This document shows positions 44,215 through 56,474 of a stretch of DNA of 64,000 nucleotides, piece by piece; position 1 is the stretch's first letter; each line of letters starts with the position of its first letter. Made by a program: the position numbers and the translations under genes. Under the pieces are notes generated by a model. The model saw only the letters and a program-made list of their open reading frames with translations. It was not told where the DNA came from and did not search any database. The stretch is from Selaginella moellendorffii. Lineage: Eukaryota > Streptophyta > Lycopodiopsida > Selaginellales > Selaginellaceae. The DNA is taken from assembly GCF_000143415.4 (NCBI RefSeq), contig NW_003314268.1:1782672-1846671 (forward strand). The letters run 5' to 3'.

Positions 44215-44643
44215 GTAGAGTAAAGATGACCCACTTCTCTCATTTTGACGGATCTATGTCCATAGTCCATTGTGGTGGACAGCTTTAGTGTGTTGCTGAG
44301 AAATGCATTTCTGATCATGGCAAGAATATGTGTTTCTTTGAAGTCTTAGCAATCAATCCCCTTAAGCGTGATGAGGTTGCTACAGGGTTTAGATGTCGCA
44401 AATGCAGGGCAACATCTGTGTGTCAAGTATGTTGCGATGCAAAAATGTAATATTTTCTTCCACATTTAGGCAAAGTAGTAGTGCATGTTGGATACCACCA
44501 ACACACAATAGAGGAAGGAATCCATCGTGATTCTTTTCATAATTTGAAGGCTGCTATTATTATAGAGGTTGGGAAGAAAAGTGCTGCAACTCCAAAGTGT
44601 GTTCAACAGTCTATACTAAAGGACTATATGGTGGACATGTTAT
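44215..44643 (+). pseudogene. Degenerate zinc-finger transposon-like fragment
   Basis: One plus-strand frame with a few stops reads ATGFRCRKCRATSVCQVCC, then VVVHVGYHQHTIEEGIHRD and NLKAAIIIEVGKKSAATPKC. The spacing of paired cysteines followed by GYHQH resembles the FLYWCH/WRKY-like fingers of MULE-type transposases. No transposase core or terminal repeat was found, so the assignment is tentative. Confidence 0.35.
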
Positions 44644-45136
44644 GATAAGCTGATAACAAAAAAGAGTTCACAAAGAATAGCTTGAAGAACCTACTTTGAA
44701 ATATAGAACCCATGACAAATTTAAACAAGTATAAGATTAATACTTAACTCTACTTTGTCACTAGAAACACTCTTTGTTTTGGCAAATTAAAGAATTGGAT
44801 GTGAAAAGGGTGAGATGGAAAGCTTCAATCTGGATTGGATGTGATTTTAAAGTTAAATGGAAAATGTTCCATGAGTTTATTCATGGGAGCTTGTTCGTTT
44901 TCCAAGTGACTTTGAGCAGTCAACGCCTTTTCATCTTTCAGATATCCACCCTTAGTCCTGCTTCTAGTATAGACCTTGTACAATGAATGGATATGGATGG
45001 AGATGGGGACTTGGCTAATTTCTGGATCCATTTCGACCACATGGAATGAGTTTTAGGCTGGTCAACAATGGGAGCTCATGTTTATGATCACAAGTAAGTG
45101 GCTTTTCATTTTTCAAGGATTCTATACCGATTAAAA

Positions 45137-45170
45137 GTCAAGTTAGATTTATTGTTGTGGACTGATGTTA
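45137..45170 (+). repeat. 34-bp LTR-flanking segment F, inverted copy at 56441-56474
   Basis: GTCAAGTTAG...CTGATGTTA lies immediately left of an LTR start. Its reverse complement, with one difference, lies immediately right of an LTR end at 56440. It marks two arms of an inverted structure described in the findings. Confidence 0.8.
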
Positions 45171-46761
45171 TGTAAGTGACTAATTTTTCCATTCTACTTT
45201 AGTCACTTAACCACATCTCCGATCACTTGGAGGAGTCTCACTCACAACCTCTATAAGTCCTATTTTAGACTTGGGCTTGCTACCCCTGAGAATGGCATCC
45301 CTGCCACTCAACCTTTGCACTTGGTCCAAGTGTCCGATCCCATGACCGACACCACAATGTACCACCGACATATCAGCCCGTTACACTAAGGCCATGCCCA
45401 TTCACTTTGGTCACACCGGTGGTCTGACACCACCTCCATCACAGTCCCATCTCTCAAAGACTGGGCTATCTGTTCATGAGTGATCATCCCAGATCCACTC
45501 CTTAACATCCTTAGGATACCCATAGACATGGGGAATACCCTTCCCCAATATCCCTTTTTCGGTCCCCACCAAGTCCCTTTTTGCTCATAGCCGTATTCGC
45601 CAACACTACCACTGGGTCGAGGCCCACAGGCCCGACCACCAAGTCCCACGGTCCTCTGGGACTTCTTTAGCACCTAACTATATCCTTGGTCACTACACCA
45701 GAGGACTACTCCTCTTCCTTTCCACAGTCTGGGCCTTTGAGACAACATTTCGGAACACCCTGGCCTTACGCGAGCCTCGTGGGTACTCTTCCCGCTTTCT
45801 GCCTTTAGGTGCTCTAGCCATGGGCTTATAGCGAGGTTCCATTGAGCCACGCTTGGTATCCAAGTAGGTAGTGCCACCCACACTTGGATTGGGAGCATCG
45901 GCCATTTGATCTCCCGGGGGAACTAGAGCCGACTCTTGAACACTTCACCAAGCTACCCCGCTTGTCGGTCTGTATTCACTTTAGTCTTGGACTTCCTAGT
46001 GGGCAGCTCATCACCCAACACTGGGTACAGCCTTCCTGGGCCAAACTGGCCTTTCCTAGCCAAATTGGCTCCACTGCAGTCCTCCCCCTTACTATACTTT
46101 TGGAGCTCACCAAACCCCCCAGGGTCTGGGAGATGAACGCTTTGGGCTTTCACCCTCTCAGACTCGAACTCGGACTCGAACTTGGACTCAGACTCGGACT
46201 TAGGCTCAGGCTCGGTCTCGGCCTCGGCCTCGGTCTCGACCTCGGACTCCATCTCAGGTCCCTCTTGGACTCCATCTTAGATTCCATCTTGGGTACATCT
46301 CAGACTCCGTCTCGGTCCATCTCGGACTCCATCTCGGACACCATCTCGGGTCCATCTCAGACTCCATCTCGGGTGCATCTCGGACTCAATCTCATATACT
46401 TCCACGTGTCATGTGTTGGTCCTTTTTGGGTCCCTTTCTGGAGCCTCGCTTATTGCTCGCTTCGTGCTTCGAGCATTTTATTGGGAGTTCCACTCTCGCT
46501 CTCAACCTTTCAAGTCGGAGGTTTCAGTCCAAATGTGTTACGTTTGTTTGGCTTTCACTTCGGCCACTATCACGTGGCACCCTTTCGGATCCACTTTGGG
46601 GCCTAGGAATTTTGTGTTTCACAACTCCACCACCCATAGACGAAGTTCGATGTCCTCATTGAATGGTAAACCATTTTTATAAAGTAACACCCGCATGTAT
46701 TACCATTTCCATCCTTGGCACCCAGCCAATGTTTGTCTATGGTTTGACCCCAAAGGCTTAC
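45171..46761 (-). mobile_element. Family A element, LTR (45171-46623) plus adjoining internal end
   Basis: The LTR starts TGTAAGTGAC and ends TTTCACA, matching the complete LTRs but with a shorter hexanucleotide array. Positions 46624-46761 match 50536-50675, the internal DNA next to the 3' LTR in element sense. At 46762 the internal DNA is interrupted by a gypsy LTR. Confidence 0.8.
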
Positions 46762-47148
46762 TGTCAAGACCCCCAATAACATCAAGTCTGGAAAATGCAA
46801 AAGACAAAGAGAAAAGCTAGTGGAAATAAAGAAGAGGCCTTAGACTGGTGTTGATTTAGATTGTGGAGAAATGGAACAAGGCTAATCTATATATACTATA
46901 GGTTGATGAAGCTCCACCACTCTTGGATTGAGGATGGCCTAAATATAGCTGAGGTCGAGGAGGCACCACATCATCATCAGGAATGTGGCTCAAGACTCAG
47001 GAATCATACAGGAAATCAGAGAGTCAGGAATAGGGAAGAGTCTCGAGAGTCAGGAATAGGGAAGTGTCTCGAGAATCAGGAATGTGGTCTGCAGGTCAGG
47101 AATTCAGTGAGATTCAGGAATGTGGTATAAATTGGGGGATTCCTGACA
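46762..47148 (-). repeat. Gypsy 3' LTR
   Basis: This 387-bp LTR is bounded by TG and CA. It differs from the LTR at 59786-60174 at roughly 29 positions by eye, nearly all transitions. The element therefore appears old. Confidence 0.85.
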
Positions 47149-48070
47149 GCACCTCCTCCTCAAGAACAAGTGGAACGAGGACGTGAATGAGAATGAAGAG
47201 GAGGATGAGATGGGCGGCAAGGGATGGGAGATGGAGAAAAAGAATGAGGACTGGGACGAGAAGAATAGTGGCGGTGAAAGTCCTGAACAAGGTCAGGAGA
47301 ATAAATCAGGTTGTCTGTAGGTTCCCAAGTGCATTCTTCAAGTCCATAACCCTTCCAGTCGACCAAATAGTAGAGTTTAGACCATGAGATCTTGGAATCA
47401 AGGATGTCCTGAACCTCGTACTCAGACCCATCCTCGAGCTGCACTGGTGGAGGCGGAGGAATGACCCGATTGGGAATAGGACTGGGAATATAAAGCTCAA
47501 GGAGAGAGGAGTGAAAAACGGGGTGAATTTGATAGGAGGAGGGAAGTGCAAGGCGATAAGTAACAGGATTAATTATAACAGTGATAGGGAAAGGACCTAG
47601 GCATTTGAAATCGAGTTTGGGACATGGCCTGGTGGTGGAGATATTTCGCCTAAGGAGCCAGACTTTATCCCTAATATTGTAAGGGGGACAATCCTGACGA
47701 TGGGCATTGGCAAATGTTTTGTGAGATTCCTAAGCACGATGGAGGTGGAAGGAGATGGAGTTGTGGATTTCCTGGAGGTTGGAGACAAATGTCTCAGAGC
47801 GGGGATTTGAATGAGAGGATTCGGATGGAGAAGTAAGTGAGAGATTGAATCGGGGATTTCGGCCAGAGTTTGCAAAGAAGGGGGAAACTTGAAGAGAGGA
47901 GTGAACAAAGTTCTTATAGGAGAACTCAGCAAGGGGAAGGATATTAAACCAGTCATCCTGATGATAGTTGATGAAGCACCTCAGGAATTGTTCTAACGTC
48001 TGAATTGTTCGCTCAGACTGTCCATCAGTTTGAGGATGGAAAGAAATTGGACGATGATGACAAGGAGAAG
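46762..48070 (-). mobile_element. Ty3/gypsy chromovirus, 3' half
   Basis: In minus-strand order this holds the C-terminal part of integrase, a chromodomain, then the 3' LTR (47148-46762, TGTCAGGAAT...GTCTTGACA). The left end lies in family A internal DNA. The right end is a break within integrase at about 48070, close to the point where the 5' half at 59786-63288 stops. Confidence 0.85.
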
Positions 48071-48080
48071 AGAGAGGTGA
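47160..48080 (-). pseudogene. Gypsy integrase C-terminal part and chromodomain
   Basis: The integrase core ends with ISFHPQTDGQSERTIQTLEQ and WFNILPLAEFSYKN, which includes the region of the catalytic glutamate. The GPFPITVIINPVTYRLALP segment is the integrase C-terminal (GPY/F) domain. The chromodomain follows: YEVQDILDSKISWSKLYYLV and DWKGYGLEECTWEP. At least one stop interrupts the frame (after HNSISFHLHRA). The chromodomain places the element among chromoviruses. Confidence 0.85.
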
Positions 48081-48249
48081 AGCAGTGGCAGGGGGAGGAG
48101 AAGTGATTGAGTAGACATTTCCTTGTTTAAAATAAAATGGCATGTGCCTCAATGCAGTTGAATTTTGTTATATTTATATACTATATAAAGGTTTGGAAAC
48201 TTTATTTTACAAGTGGGATAATGACAATTCCCACTTTAACGAAATAGAG

Positions 48250-48778
48250 CTTTGGTGTAGTGACCAAGGATACAGTTGGGTGCTGAGGAAGTCCCAAAGG
48301 ACCGTGGGACTTGGTGGTTGGGCCTGTGGGCCTCGACCCAGTGGTAGTGTTGGTGAACACGGCTATGAGCAGAAAGGGACTTGGTGGGGACCGGAAAAAG
48401 GATATTGGGGAAGGCTATTCCCCATGTCTATGGGCATCCTAAGGATGCTAAGGAGTGGATCTGGGATGATCAATCATGAACGGATGGCCCAGTCTTTGAG
48501 AGATGGGACTGTGATGGAGGTGGTGTTAGACCACCGGTGTGACCAAGGTGAATGGGCATGGCCTTAGCGTAACGGGCTGATATGTTAATGGTACCTTGTG
48601 GTGTCGGTCATGGGATTGGACATGTGGAGCACTTGGACCAAGTGCAAAGGTTGAGTGGCAGGGATGCCATTCTCGGGGCTAGCAAGCCCAAGTCTAAAAT
48701 AGGACTTATAGAGGTTGTGAGTGAGACTCCTCCAAGTGGTCGGAGGTGTGGTTAAGTGACTAAAGTAGAATGGAAAAA
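48250..48778 (+). mobile_element. Family A LTR fragment, interrupted by the complete element
   Basis: This is the reverse complement of about 45171-45710. Its terminal TTAGTCGCTTACA is found at 56428-56440, on the far side of the complete element. The complete copy therefore inserted into this LTR. The short stretch 48071-48249 before it was not assigned. Confidence 0.8.
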
Positions 48779-50535
48779 TGTAAGCGACTAAATTTTCCAT
48801 TCTACTTTAGTCACTTAACCACACCTCTGACCACTTGGAGGAGTCTCATTCACAACCTCCATAAGTCCAATCCAGGACTTGGGACTTGCTAGCCCCGAGA
48901 ATGGCATCCATGCCACTCAACATTTGCACTTGGTCCAAGTGCTCCACGTGTCCGATCCCATGACCGACACTCAAAGGTACCACCGACATAGCAGCCCGTT
49001 ACGCTAAGGCCATGCCCATTCACCTTTGCCGCACTAGTGGTCCAATACCACTTGCATCACAATCCCGTCTCTCCAAGACTGGGCCATCTATCCACGAGTG
49101 GTCATCCTAGATCCACTCCTTAGCATCCTTAGGATGCCCACAGACCTGGGGAATTGCCTTCCCCAAAGTCCCTTTGTCAGTTCCTACCAAGTCCCTTTTC
49201 TGCCCCTGGCCGTGTTTGCCAACACTGCCACTGGATCGAGGCCCGCAGGCCCGACCACTAAGTCCCATGGTCCTCTGGGACTTCCTCACCACACGACTGT
49301 GTCCTTGGTCGCTACCCCAGAGGATTGCTCCTCTTCCTTTCCACAGTCTAGGCCTTTGGGACAACATTTCGGAACACCGTGGCCTTACGCGAGCCACCTG
49401 GGTACTCTCCTCGCCTTCTGCCCTTGGGTGCTCTAGCCATGGGCTTAGAGCGGGTTCCGTTGAGCCACACCAGGTATCCAAGTAGGTAGTGCCACCCACA
49501 CTTGGACTGGGAGCATCGGCCAGTCGATCTCCCGGGGGAACTAGAGCCGGCTCTTGAACACTTCACCAAGCTACCCCGCTTGTCGGTCTGTGTTCACTCT
49601 AGTCTTGGACTTCCCAGTGGGCAGCTCATCACCCAACACTGGGTGTGGCCTTCCTGGGCCAAACTGGCCTTTTCTGGCCAAACTGGCTCCACTGCAGTCC
49701 TCCCCCTACTATACTTTTGGAGCTCACCAAACCCCCCAGGGTCTGGGAGACGAACGCTTTGGGCTTTCACCCTCTCAGGCTCCGGACTCGGACTCGGACT
49801 CGGACTCGGACTCGGACTCGGACTCGGACTCGGACTCGGACTCGGACTCGGACTCGGACTCGGATTCGGGCTCGGACTCGGGCTCGGGCTCGGTCTCGGC
49901 CTCGGCCTCGGTCTTGGTCCCGGTCTCGGTCTCGGTCTCGGTCCCGGTCTCGGTCTCGACTTCGGACTCCATCTCGGACTCCATCTCGGACTCCATCTCG
50001 GGTCCATCTCGGGTCCATCTCGGACTCCATCTCGGACTCCATCTCGGGTCCATCTCGGACTCCATCTCGGACTCCATTTTGGGTCCATCTCGGGTCCACC
50101 TCGGACTCCATCTCGGACTCCATCTCGGGTCCATCTCGGACTCCACTTCGGACTCCAACTCAGGTCCATCTCGGGTCCACCTCAGACTCCATCTCGGACT
50201 CCATCTCGGACTCCATCTCGGGTCCATCTCGGACTCCACTTCGGACTCCAACTCGGGTCCATCTCAAACTCCATTTCGGACTCCAACTCGGGTCCATCTC
50301 GGACACTCCCACGTGTCATGTGTTGGTCCTTTTGGGTCCCTTTTTGGAGCCTCGCCTTTTGCTCGCTTCGTGCTCGTTCCTCGAGCACTTCGTTGGGAGT
50401 TCCACTCCCGCTCTTGACTTTTCAAGTCGGAGCTTTTGGTCCAAACGTGTTACGCTCGTTTGGCTCTCGCTTCGGCCACTACCATGTGGCGCCCTTCCGG
50501 CTCCACTTTGGGGCCTAGGGATTTTGTGTCTCACA
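48779..50535 (-). repeat. Family A LTR (3' LTR in element sense)
   Basis: This 1,757-bp LTR runs from TGTAAGCGAC to GTGTCTCACA. It contains a (GGACTC)n array at about 49783-49878, then a longer array of 12-18 bp units around CTCGGACTCCAT to about 50310. Long open frames over these arrays (Ser-Asp, Arg-Thr, Gly-Leu repeats) are by-products of the repeat. Confidence 0.9.
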
Positions 50536-53500
50536 ACTCCACCACCCATAGACGAAGTTTGATGTCCTCATTGAACGGTAAACCCTTTCATAAAGTAACA
50601 CCCACACGTGTTACCATTTCCATCCTTGGCACCTAGCCAATCTTTGTCTATGGTTTGACATCAAAGGCTCACCATGCCTTGTCCATCCTTTAAGGAGCGT
50701 AGTCTCTCCAACTTAGAGACTGATTGGACCACATGTAATGGTTCTCTCCTTTTATTGGTTTAGTTCTCGCTAAACCTCTTAGAGACCCTTCTCTAAGTCA
50801 ATCCCACTACTCCTTCTCGAGTAGTCTCAATTTCCATCGATATAACCTTTGCACTTTGGAACTTTGAATTTTGACTTCTTGGAGTCAATTTCCTAGGTGT
50901 CTTCGACACCTTGCCTTGCACCTTTTGTGCAACTCCACTTCCCATCCTAGGAAGTTCTCTACTCGAGGGCACCATCATCCTCTCTTCTATTTCGTGCCAA
51001 AGTTCCAGTTATCATACTTTGTGCTAGGGCTGTTCATGGCCCTATCATTTGGCTACCTTACCGCTCCCTCCCTTGGAGCTTCCACTTTCGCCAAATCGGA
51101 GCATTTCGGAATCCCTCCTTGGAAACACACTTCCTTTCCCGCAACTTGTTAGCGTCCAACACATTAGTGTTCCTCGCCTAACTTTGTCACTTGGATTCCT
51201 TCCAAGGGATTCCACGGCCCTATCTTGGCCACTCATCTTTTGCTCCTATCCGTTGATTGTTGCACCAAGCAACATCGAATCTCTACCTCCCTCCTTGAGG
51301 TATTGTTTCGGTTCCATAGCAAAGACTCTTCTTTGCCAAGTCCGGAGGATGTTCACCCCTAGTACGTCTCTTTAGCATCTTCTGCTATGGGCTCTATCCA
51401 CGGCCCAACTTCGTGACCCTCCCATGGGTCTTTTATAGAGACTACTTTCCTCGGACTCACTATGCCATCGCACGGACATAGTTTATTTCCCTTAGGTGCT
51501 CTTCCCACTTGGTTATCACGACCAAGCCACACCACCTTAAACAGTTCAATTTTAACATTTTGAACTAGGAACTTCATTCCTTAGCCAACCAAGGACCTTG
51601 TCCTTATCTGGCCATAAGATCACCTAGTGATCTCACCTTGGCACCTTAACAGAGTTCCTAAGAGGTACTTGGTTTTCTAGACCTCCAAGTTGTTGACTAT
51701 AACCCTGGGGGCATCCCCCACACTTGGCGGTGCACCCAAGCTAGCCCTTACGGCCAAGGGTTCATAGCAACTGAGATTAGGTGTCCCTATCTCACTCACC
51801 ACGACCTTGGTGCCACTTGCACCAAAGTGTTCAAGTTAGATATGCTGAGCTTTCACACTAAGCAATCTAACCGTGCATCACGACTCCGAGGCATCCCTCG
51901 CTTGGCAGTGTGCCCAAACCAGTCTCCCCACTGAGAGTCCATGACCACCGAAATATGAGTGTCCTCATATTCCAAACCATCACCACGCCCTAGTGATTTG
52001 GGACTCGAACCCAAGCACTAGAGGGTCGGGACTCGAACCCAACCTCCGTATATGCATCTACGGACGGCATCACACAAGATGCCTGGCGTGACTCCCCATG
52101 CCGGTGCACCAACTTATTTTTAAAGCGCGCTACAGATCACAGCTTAGGAACCTAGTTCCTCCACACTGCCAAGTCCTCTCACTTGACATGTCTGTGATCA
52201 TGCATGGACTCCTCCATGCTCGGCCCCATGGCCCACCCCTTTTGAAGTTATCACCTTCAACTAGGGTATTTGTTCCCCCGACGTGCCAGTCTCGCTTGGC
52301 AAGTCCTCCGACCACTGTAACATGGTTCCTGCATAAGCGTGAAAGTCCTTGACCATCGACTTTCGTTCAAAGCCCTCTCTTTGAACACTCGGGAACTACT
52401 TCCCTAACCTTGATAGCCTTGCCTCATGGCAAGCTTCAAGACCACGCTTTTGCTGCGCCACTCTGATTTCGCGCGTTCCATGAACCATTTACACTTGGCC
52501 TTTCTAGGTACTAAGCTACCTAGAATCGTCTTTGGGAACCTTGAAGGAACTCTGTCCCTCAGCTTGTTAAGGCCTCCCTTTTTGCAAGCCCTCAAAATGC
52601 CACATAGTCTAACATGGACAATTCCATATTTTAGACTCTCCATGGCATCATGGTTGCTAGCGGCAACACCCTCGAGCCCCCACTTGATTCTCCACTCCCA
52701 GCTGGCATAACCAACCTTGGTTATGCCCTTTGATTCCTATGGTTCGGTTCTATCCCCTTACTTCTTGCTTTTTGGCTTCACACCTTTCCTTTGGTCATTC
52801 TCCTCCAAACCAGGAGGATAGCTTTGCACTTTCTATCACGCTTTAGCAAGTATTCTTAGGGATGAACCTACCCAATAGCCTAGGGAGTGGTTCCTCAATC
52901 CGGGTATGCTCACCTTATAATCCCACACACTGGGATTACATTGTTGCTTATGGGCCTTTACAAGCCCATCACTAGCCTCGCCAAAATTCCATTTTTGGCT
53001 TTGTCCAACTCGGGTAGACAGTCCTCTCCTGTCTCCGCAACCTTGGACATTTGGATAGCACCTTCTATCCATCATTCGCTAGGGACTTAGTCCCTTGGGC
53101 TTTATCCATTGCCCTCGCGACATCAAACACCACCTTCTGGTGTTCTAGAGTGTCTAGGTGTCCCAATAATGGCTTTCTTGACAATGAGTATTCCCTTTTA
53201 TGACATTAACTTACTATATCGCAACACAAGCAACTTATCCCCCGTAAGGGTATATCTGACTTCCTTATGCTATTAAGAAGTCTTGGGTAGCTACCTTCTA
53301 CCCGTTTAACCGGTTATTTTGCACCTCTTGCTTAGTTGCCTCATAGTTGTCAAGTCCTACAACTCATTGCTTGGTGCTTTCACACCTCCATCATTATCTG
53401 GGTCACCACACTCCAACTGCATGCTCTACAGCTTAAGCTATGCCATTCCCATTTCCATTGGGATTCCTTTGGCAAGGGGTTCTCATGAACCCACCAACAT

Positions 53501-54570
53501 AGCCTCAAGGTATCACACCTTGGCACATTTGGTGTCTCCACACCATTGGCTCCACGAGCCTACCTCTATGACATTTCCCTTTCGTGTCTAAGTCTTTGCC
53601 AAGACCAACACCACTCTTTCTCATGCCAACCATCCGTTAGCACTGCCCCATAGAGGTCACACACAACTTTATGTCAAAGTTTTCTTCTGGGAACACCTTT
53701 CCCATAACTTTAGCATGGCACATTTTGCCATCGATGAGATACCCTCTGTTCTCATCCTTGGATCCTATGATCCCCCCCCATCCTTTGTGGGGTACAACAC
53801 ACCTCAGTCCAAATGCTTCCATCAGTCCTTTTAGGACCATCCCTTGACTCTACTTGAGTCATCCAACAGTTTTGGACTTGGTTAATCCACAGACCCGTAA
53901 GGTCCTACTTGTGAGGCACTAGCTCACTGGAATACACTTCTTGCATTCCTATCCTACTCAAAAGGACTATTTTCACAAGTGTTACTCCAACACTTGATTT
54001 TGTTCTCTGGGGGCAACTTTTGCCCCTTAGGACTACTTGTCCATGTGATGAGAATACCACTCATCTCTAAGTACACCCCCCAACTCCTTGGGTTGTTCCA
54101 GCATTTATTAAAGGTAGCCCCGGCTACCATTTCAAGGACTTGAGTCCTCTTCCGTATTTTGACCTTCCACGGTCATTACCTTTGGTCTCACATTCATGAG
54201 CACCAACCTCAACTATATGAGGATAATCTTGTGACTCCTTTATTGTTTTGGAGTCTCTATCTTTCCCGTGATCCCAACTTTAGTTGTTTACCACAACAAC
54301 GTTAGCCAATTTGCTGAGACAAATGCTCATCCGGATCACATCCTCAACTCAATGAGGAAAACCTTGCACTGTTCCCAAGATCCCAAAGTCGTTCCATTAT
54401 TGGCCCTTTTCTATCCACCACCTTGTCTACAAGTTCACACATGAACTGTAATGGAGAGCCATGTCTTCCCGACCTGCTACTCCTCAAGGATAGGCCCACT
54501 TCTCGGACCTTCCGTTGCCAACACCAGTGGTGATATACTTGAGCACCAATAAAAGTCAGATTAAGGAACA

Positions 54571-54582
54571 GCTCTGATACCA
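54571..54582 (-). other. Primer binding site of the complete family A element
   Basis: The minus strand reads TGGTATCAGAGC, the standard plant site complementary to the 3' end of initiator tRNA-Met. Confidence 0.85.
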
Positions 54583-54585
54583 AGT

Positions 54586-56422
54586 TGTAAGCGACTAAAT
54601 TTTCCATTCTACTTTAGTCACTTAACCACACCTCTGACCACTTGGAGGAGTCTCATTCACAACCTCCATAAGTCCAATCCAGGACTTGGGACTTGCTAGC
54701 CCCAAGAATGGCATCCATGCCACTCAACATTTGCACTTGGTCCAAGTGCTCCACGTGTCCGATCCCATGACCGACACTCAAAGGTACCACCGACATAGCA
54801 GCCCGTTACGCTAAGGCCATGCCCATTCACCTTTGCCGCACTAGTGGTCCAATACCACTTGCATCACAATCCCGTCTCTCCAAGACTGGGCCATCTATCC
54901 ACGAGTGGTCATCCTAGATCCACTCCTTAGCATCCTTAGGATGCCCACAGACCTGGGGAATTGCCTTCCCCAAAGTCCCTTTGTCAGTTCCTACCAAGTC
55001 CCTTTTTTGCCCCTGGCCGTGTTTGCTAACACTGCCACTGGATTGAGGCCCGTAGGCCCGACCACTAAGTCCCATGGTCCTCTGGGACTTCCTCACCACA
55101 CGACTGTGTCCTTGGTCGCTACCCCAGAGGACTGCTCCTCTTCCTTTCCACAGTCTAGGCCTTTGGGACAACATTTCGGAACACCCTGGCCTTACGCGAG
55201 CCACCTGGGTACTCTCCTCGCCTTCTGCCCTTGGGTGCTCTAGCCATGGGCTTAGAGCGGGTTCCGTTGAGCCACACCAGGTATCCAAGTAGGTAGTGCC
55301 ACCCACACTTGGACTGGGAGCATTGGCCAGTCGATCTCCCGGGGAAACTAGAGCCGGCTCTTGAACACTTCACCAAGCTACCCCGCTTGTCGGTCTGTGT
55401 TCACTCTAGTCTTGGACTTCCCAGTGGGCAGCTCATCACCCAACACTGGGTGTGGCCTTCCTGGGCCAAACTGGCCTTTTCTGGCCAAACTGGCTCCACT
55501 GCAGTCCTCCCCCTACTATACTTTTGGAGCTCACCAAACCCCCCAGGGTCTGGGAGACGAACGCTTTGGGCTTTCACCCTCTCAGGCTCCGGACTCGGAC
55601 TCGGACTCGGACTCGGACTCGGACTTGGACTCGGATTCGGACTCGGACTCGGGCTCGGGCTCGGTCTCGGCCTCGGCCTCGGTCTCGGTCCCGATCTCGG
55701 TCTCGATCTCGGTCTCGGTCCCGGTCTCGGTCCCGGTCTCGGTCTCGGTCTCGGTCCCGGTCCCGGTCCCGGTCGACTTCGGACTCCATCTCGGACTCCA
55801 TCTCGGGTCCATCTCGGACTCCATCTCGGACTCCATCTCGGGTCCATCTCGGACTCCATCTCGGACTCCATTTCGGGTCCATCTCGGGTCCACCTCGGAC
55901 TCCATCTCGGACTCCATCTCGGACTCCATCTCGGGTCCATCTCGGACTCCACTTCGGACTCCAACTCAGGTCCATCTCGGGTCCACCTCGGACTCCATCT
56001 CGGACTCCATCTCGGGTCCATCTCGGACTCCACTTTGGACTCCAACTCAGGTCCATCTCGGGTCCACCTCGGACTCCATCTCGGACTCTATCTCGGACTC
56101 CATCTCGGGTCCATCTCGGACTCCACTTCGGACTCCAACTCGGGTCCATCTCAGACTCCATTTCGGACTCCAACTCGGGTCCATCTCGGACACTCCCACG
56201 TGTCATGTGTTGGTCCTTTTGGGTCCCTTTTTGGAGCCTCGCCTTTTGCTCGCTTCGTGCTCGTTCCTCGAGCACTTCGTTGGGAGTTCCACTCCCGCTC
56301 TTGACTTTTCAAGTCGGAGCTTTTGGTCCAAACGTGTTACGCTCGTTTGGCTCTCGCTTCGGCCACTACCATGTGGCGCCCTTCCGGCTCCACTTTGGGG
56401 CCTAGGGATTTTGTGTCTCACA
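54586..56422 (-). repeat. Family A LTR (5' LTR in element sense)
   Basis: This 1,837-bp LTR is nearly identical to 48779-50535 outside the arrays. The hexanucleotide part is shorter, and the CTCGGTCCCGGT and CTCGGACTCCAT parts are longer than in the partner. Confidence 0.9.
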
Positions 56423-56474
56423 AAAAATTAGTCGCTTACATAACATCAGTCCACAACAATAAATCCAACTTGAC

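Larger units (their letters stand above)
48779..56422 (-). mobile_element. Complete non-autonomous LTR retrotransposon, family A (LARD-like)
   Basis: The element is 7,644 bp, with LTRs at 48779-50535 and 54586-56422 and a 5-bp target duplication AAAAA (48774-48778 and 56423-56427). The primer binding site lies on the minus strand at 54571-54582, three bases inside the right LTR, so the element reads right to left. The purine-rich GGGTGGTGGAGT before the other LTR is the likely polypurine tract. The 4.05-kb internal region has no open frame with gag or pol similarity. It should therefore depend on another element's proteins, which makes it a large retrotransposon derivative. LTR lengths differ mainly through the short-repeat arrays. 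Confidence 0.88.

Noticed and set aside
49502-50518. Long open frames encoding Gly-Leu, Ser-Asp or Arg-Thr repeats in several frames, also at 55309-56431 and 38105-38443
   Set aside because: They arise from the hexanucleotide and 12-18 bp arrays inside LTRs, are open in many frames and on both strands, and have no start context or domain.
51990-52050. Two GGTTCGAGTCC-like motifs (minus strand; also at 59123-59165 plus strand) resembling the tRNA T-arm / B box
   Set aside because: No acceptor stem, D-arm or anticodon arm could be folded around them. They are part of the family A internal region and occur in both copies.
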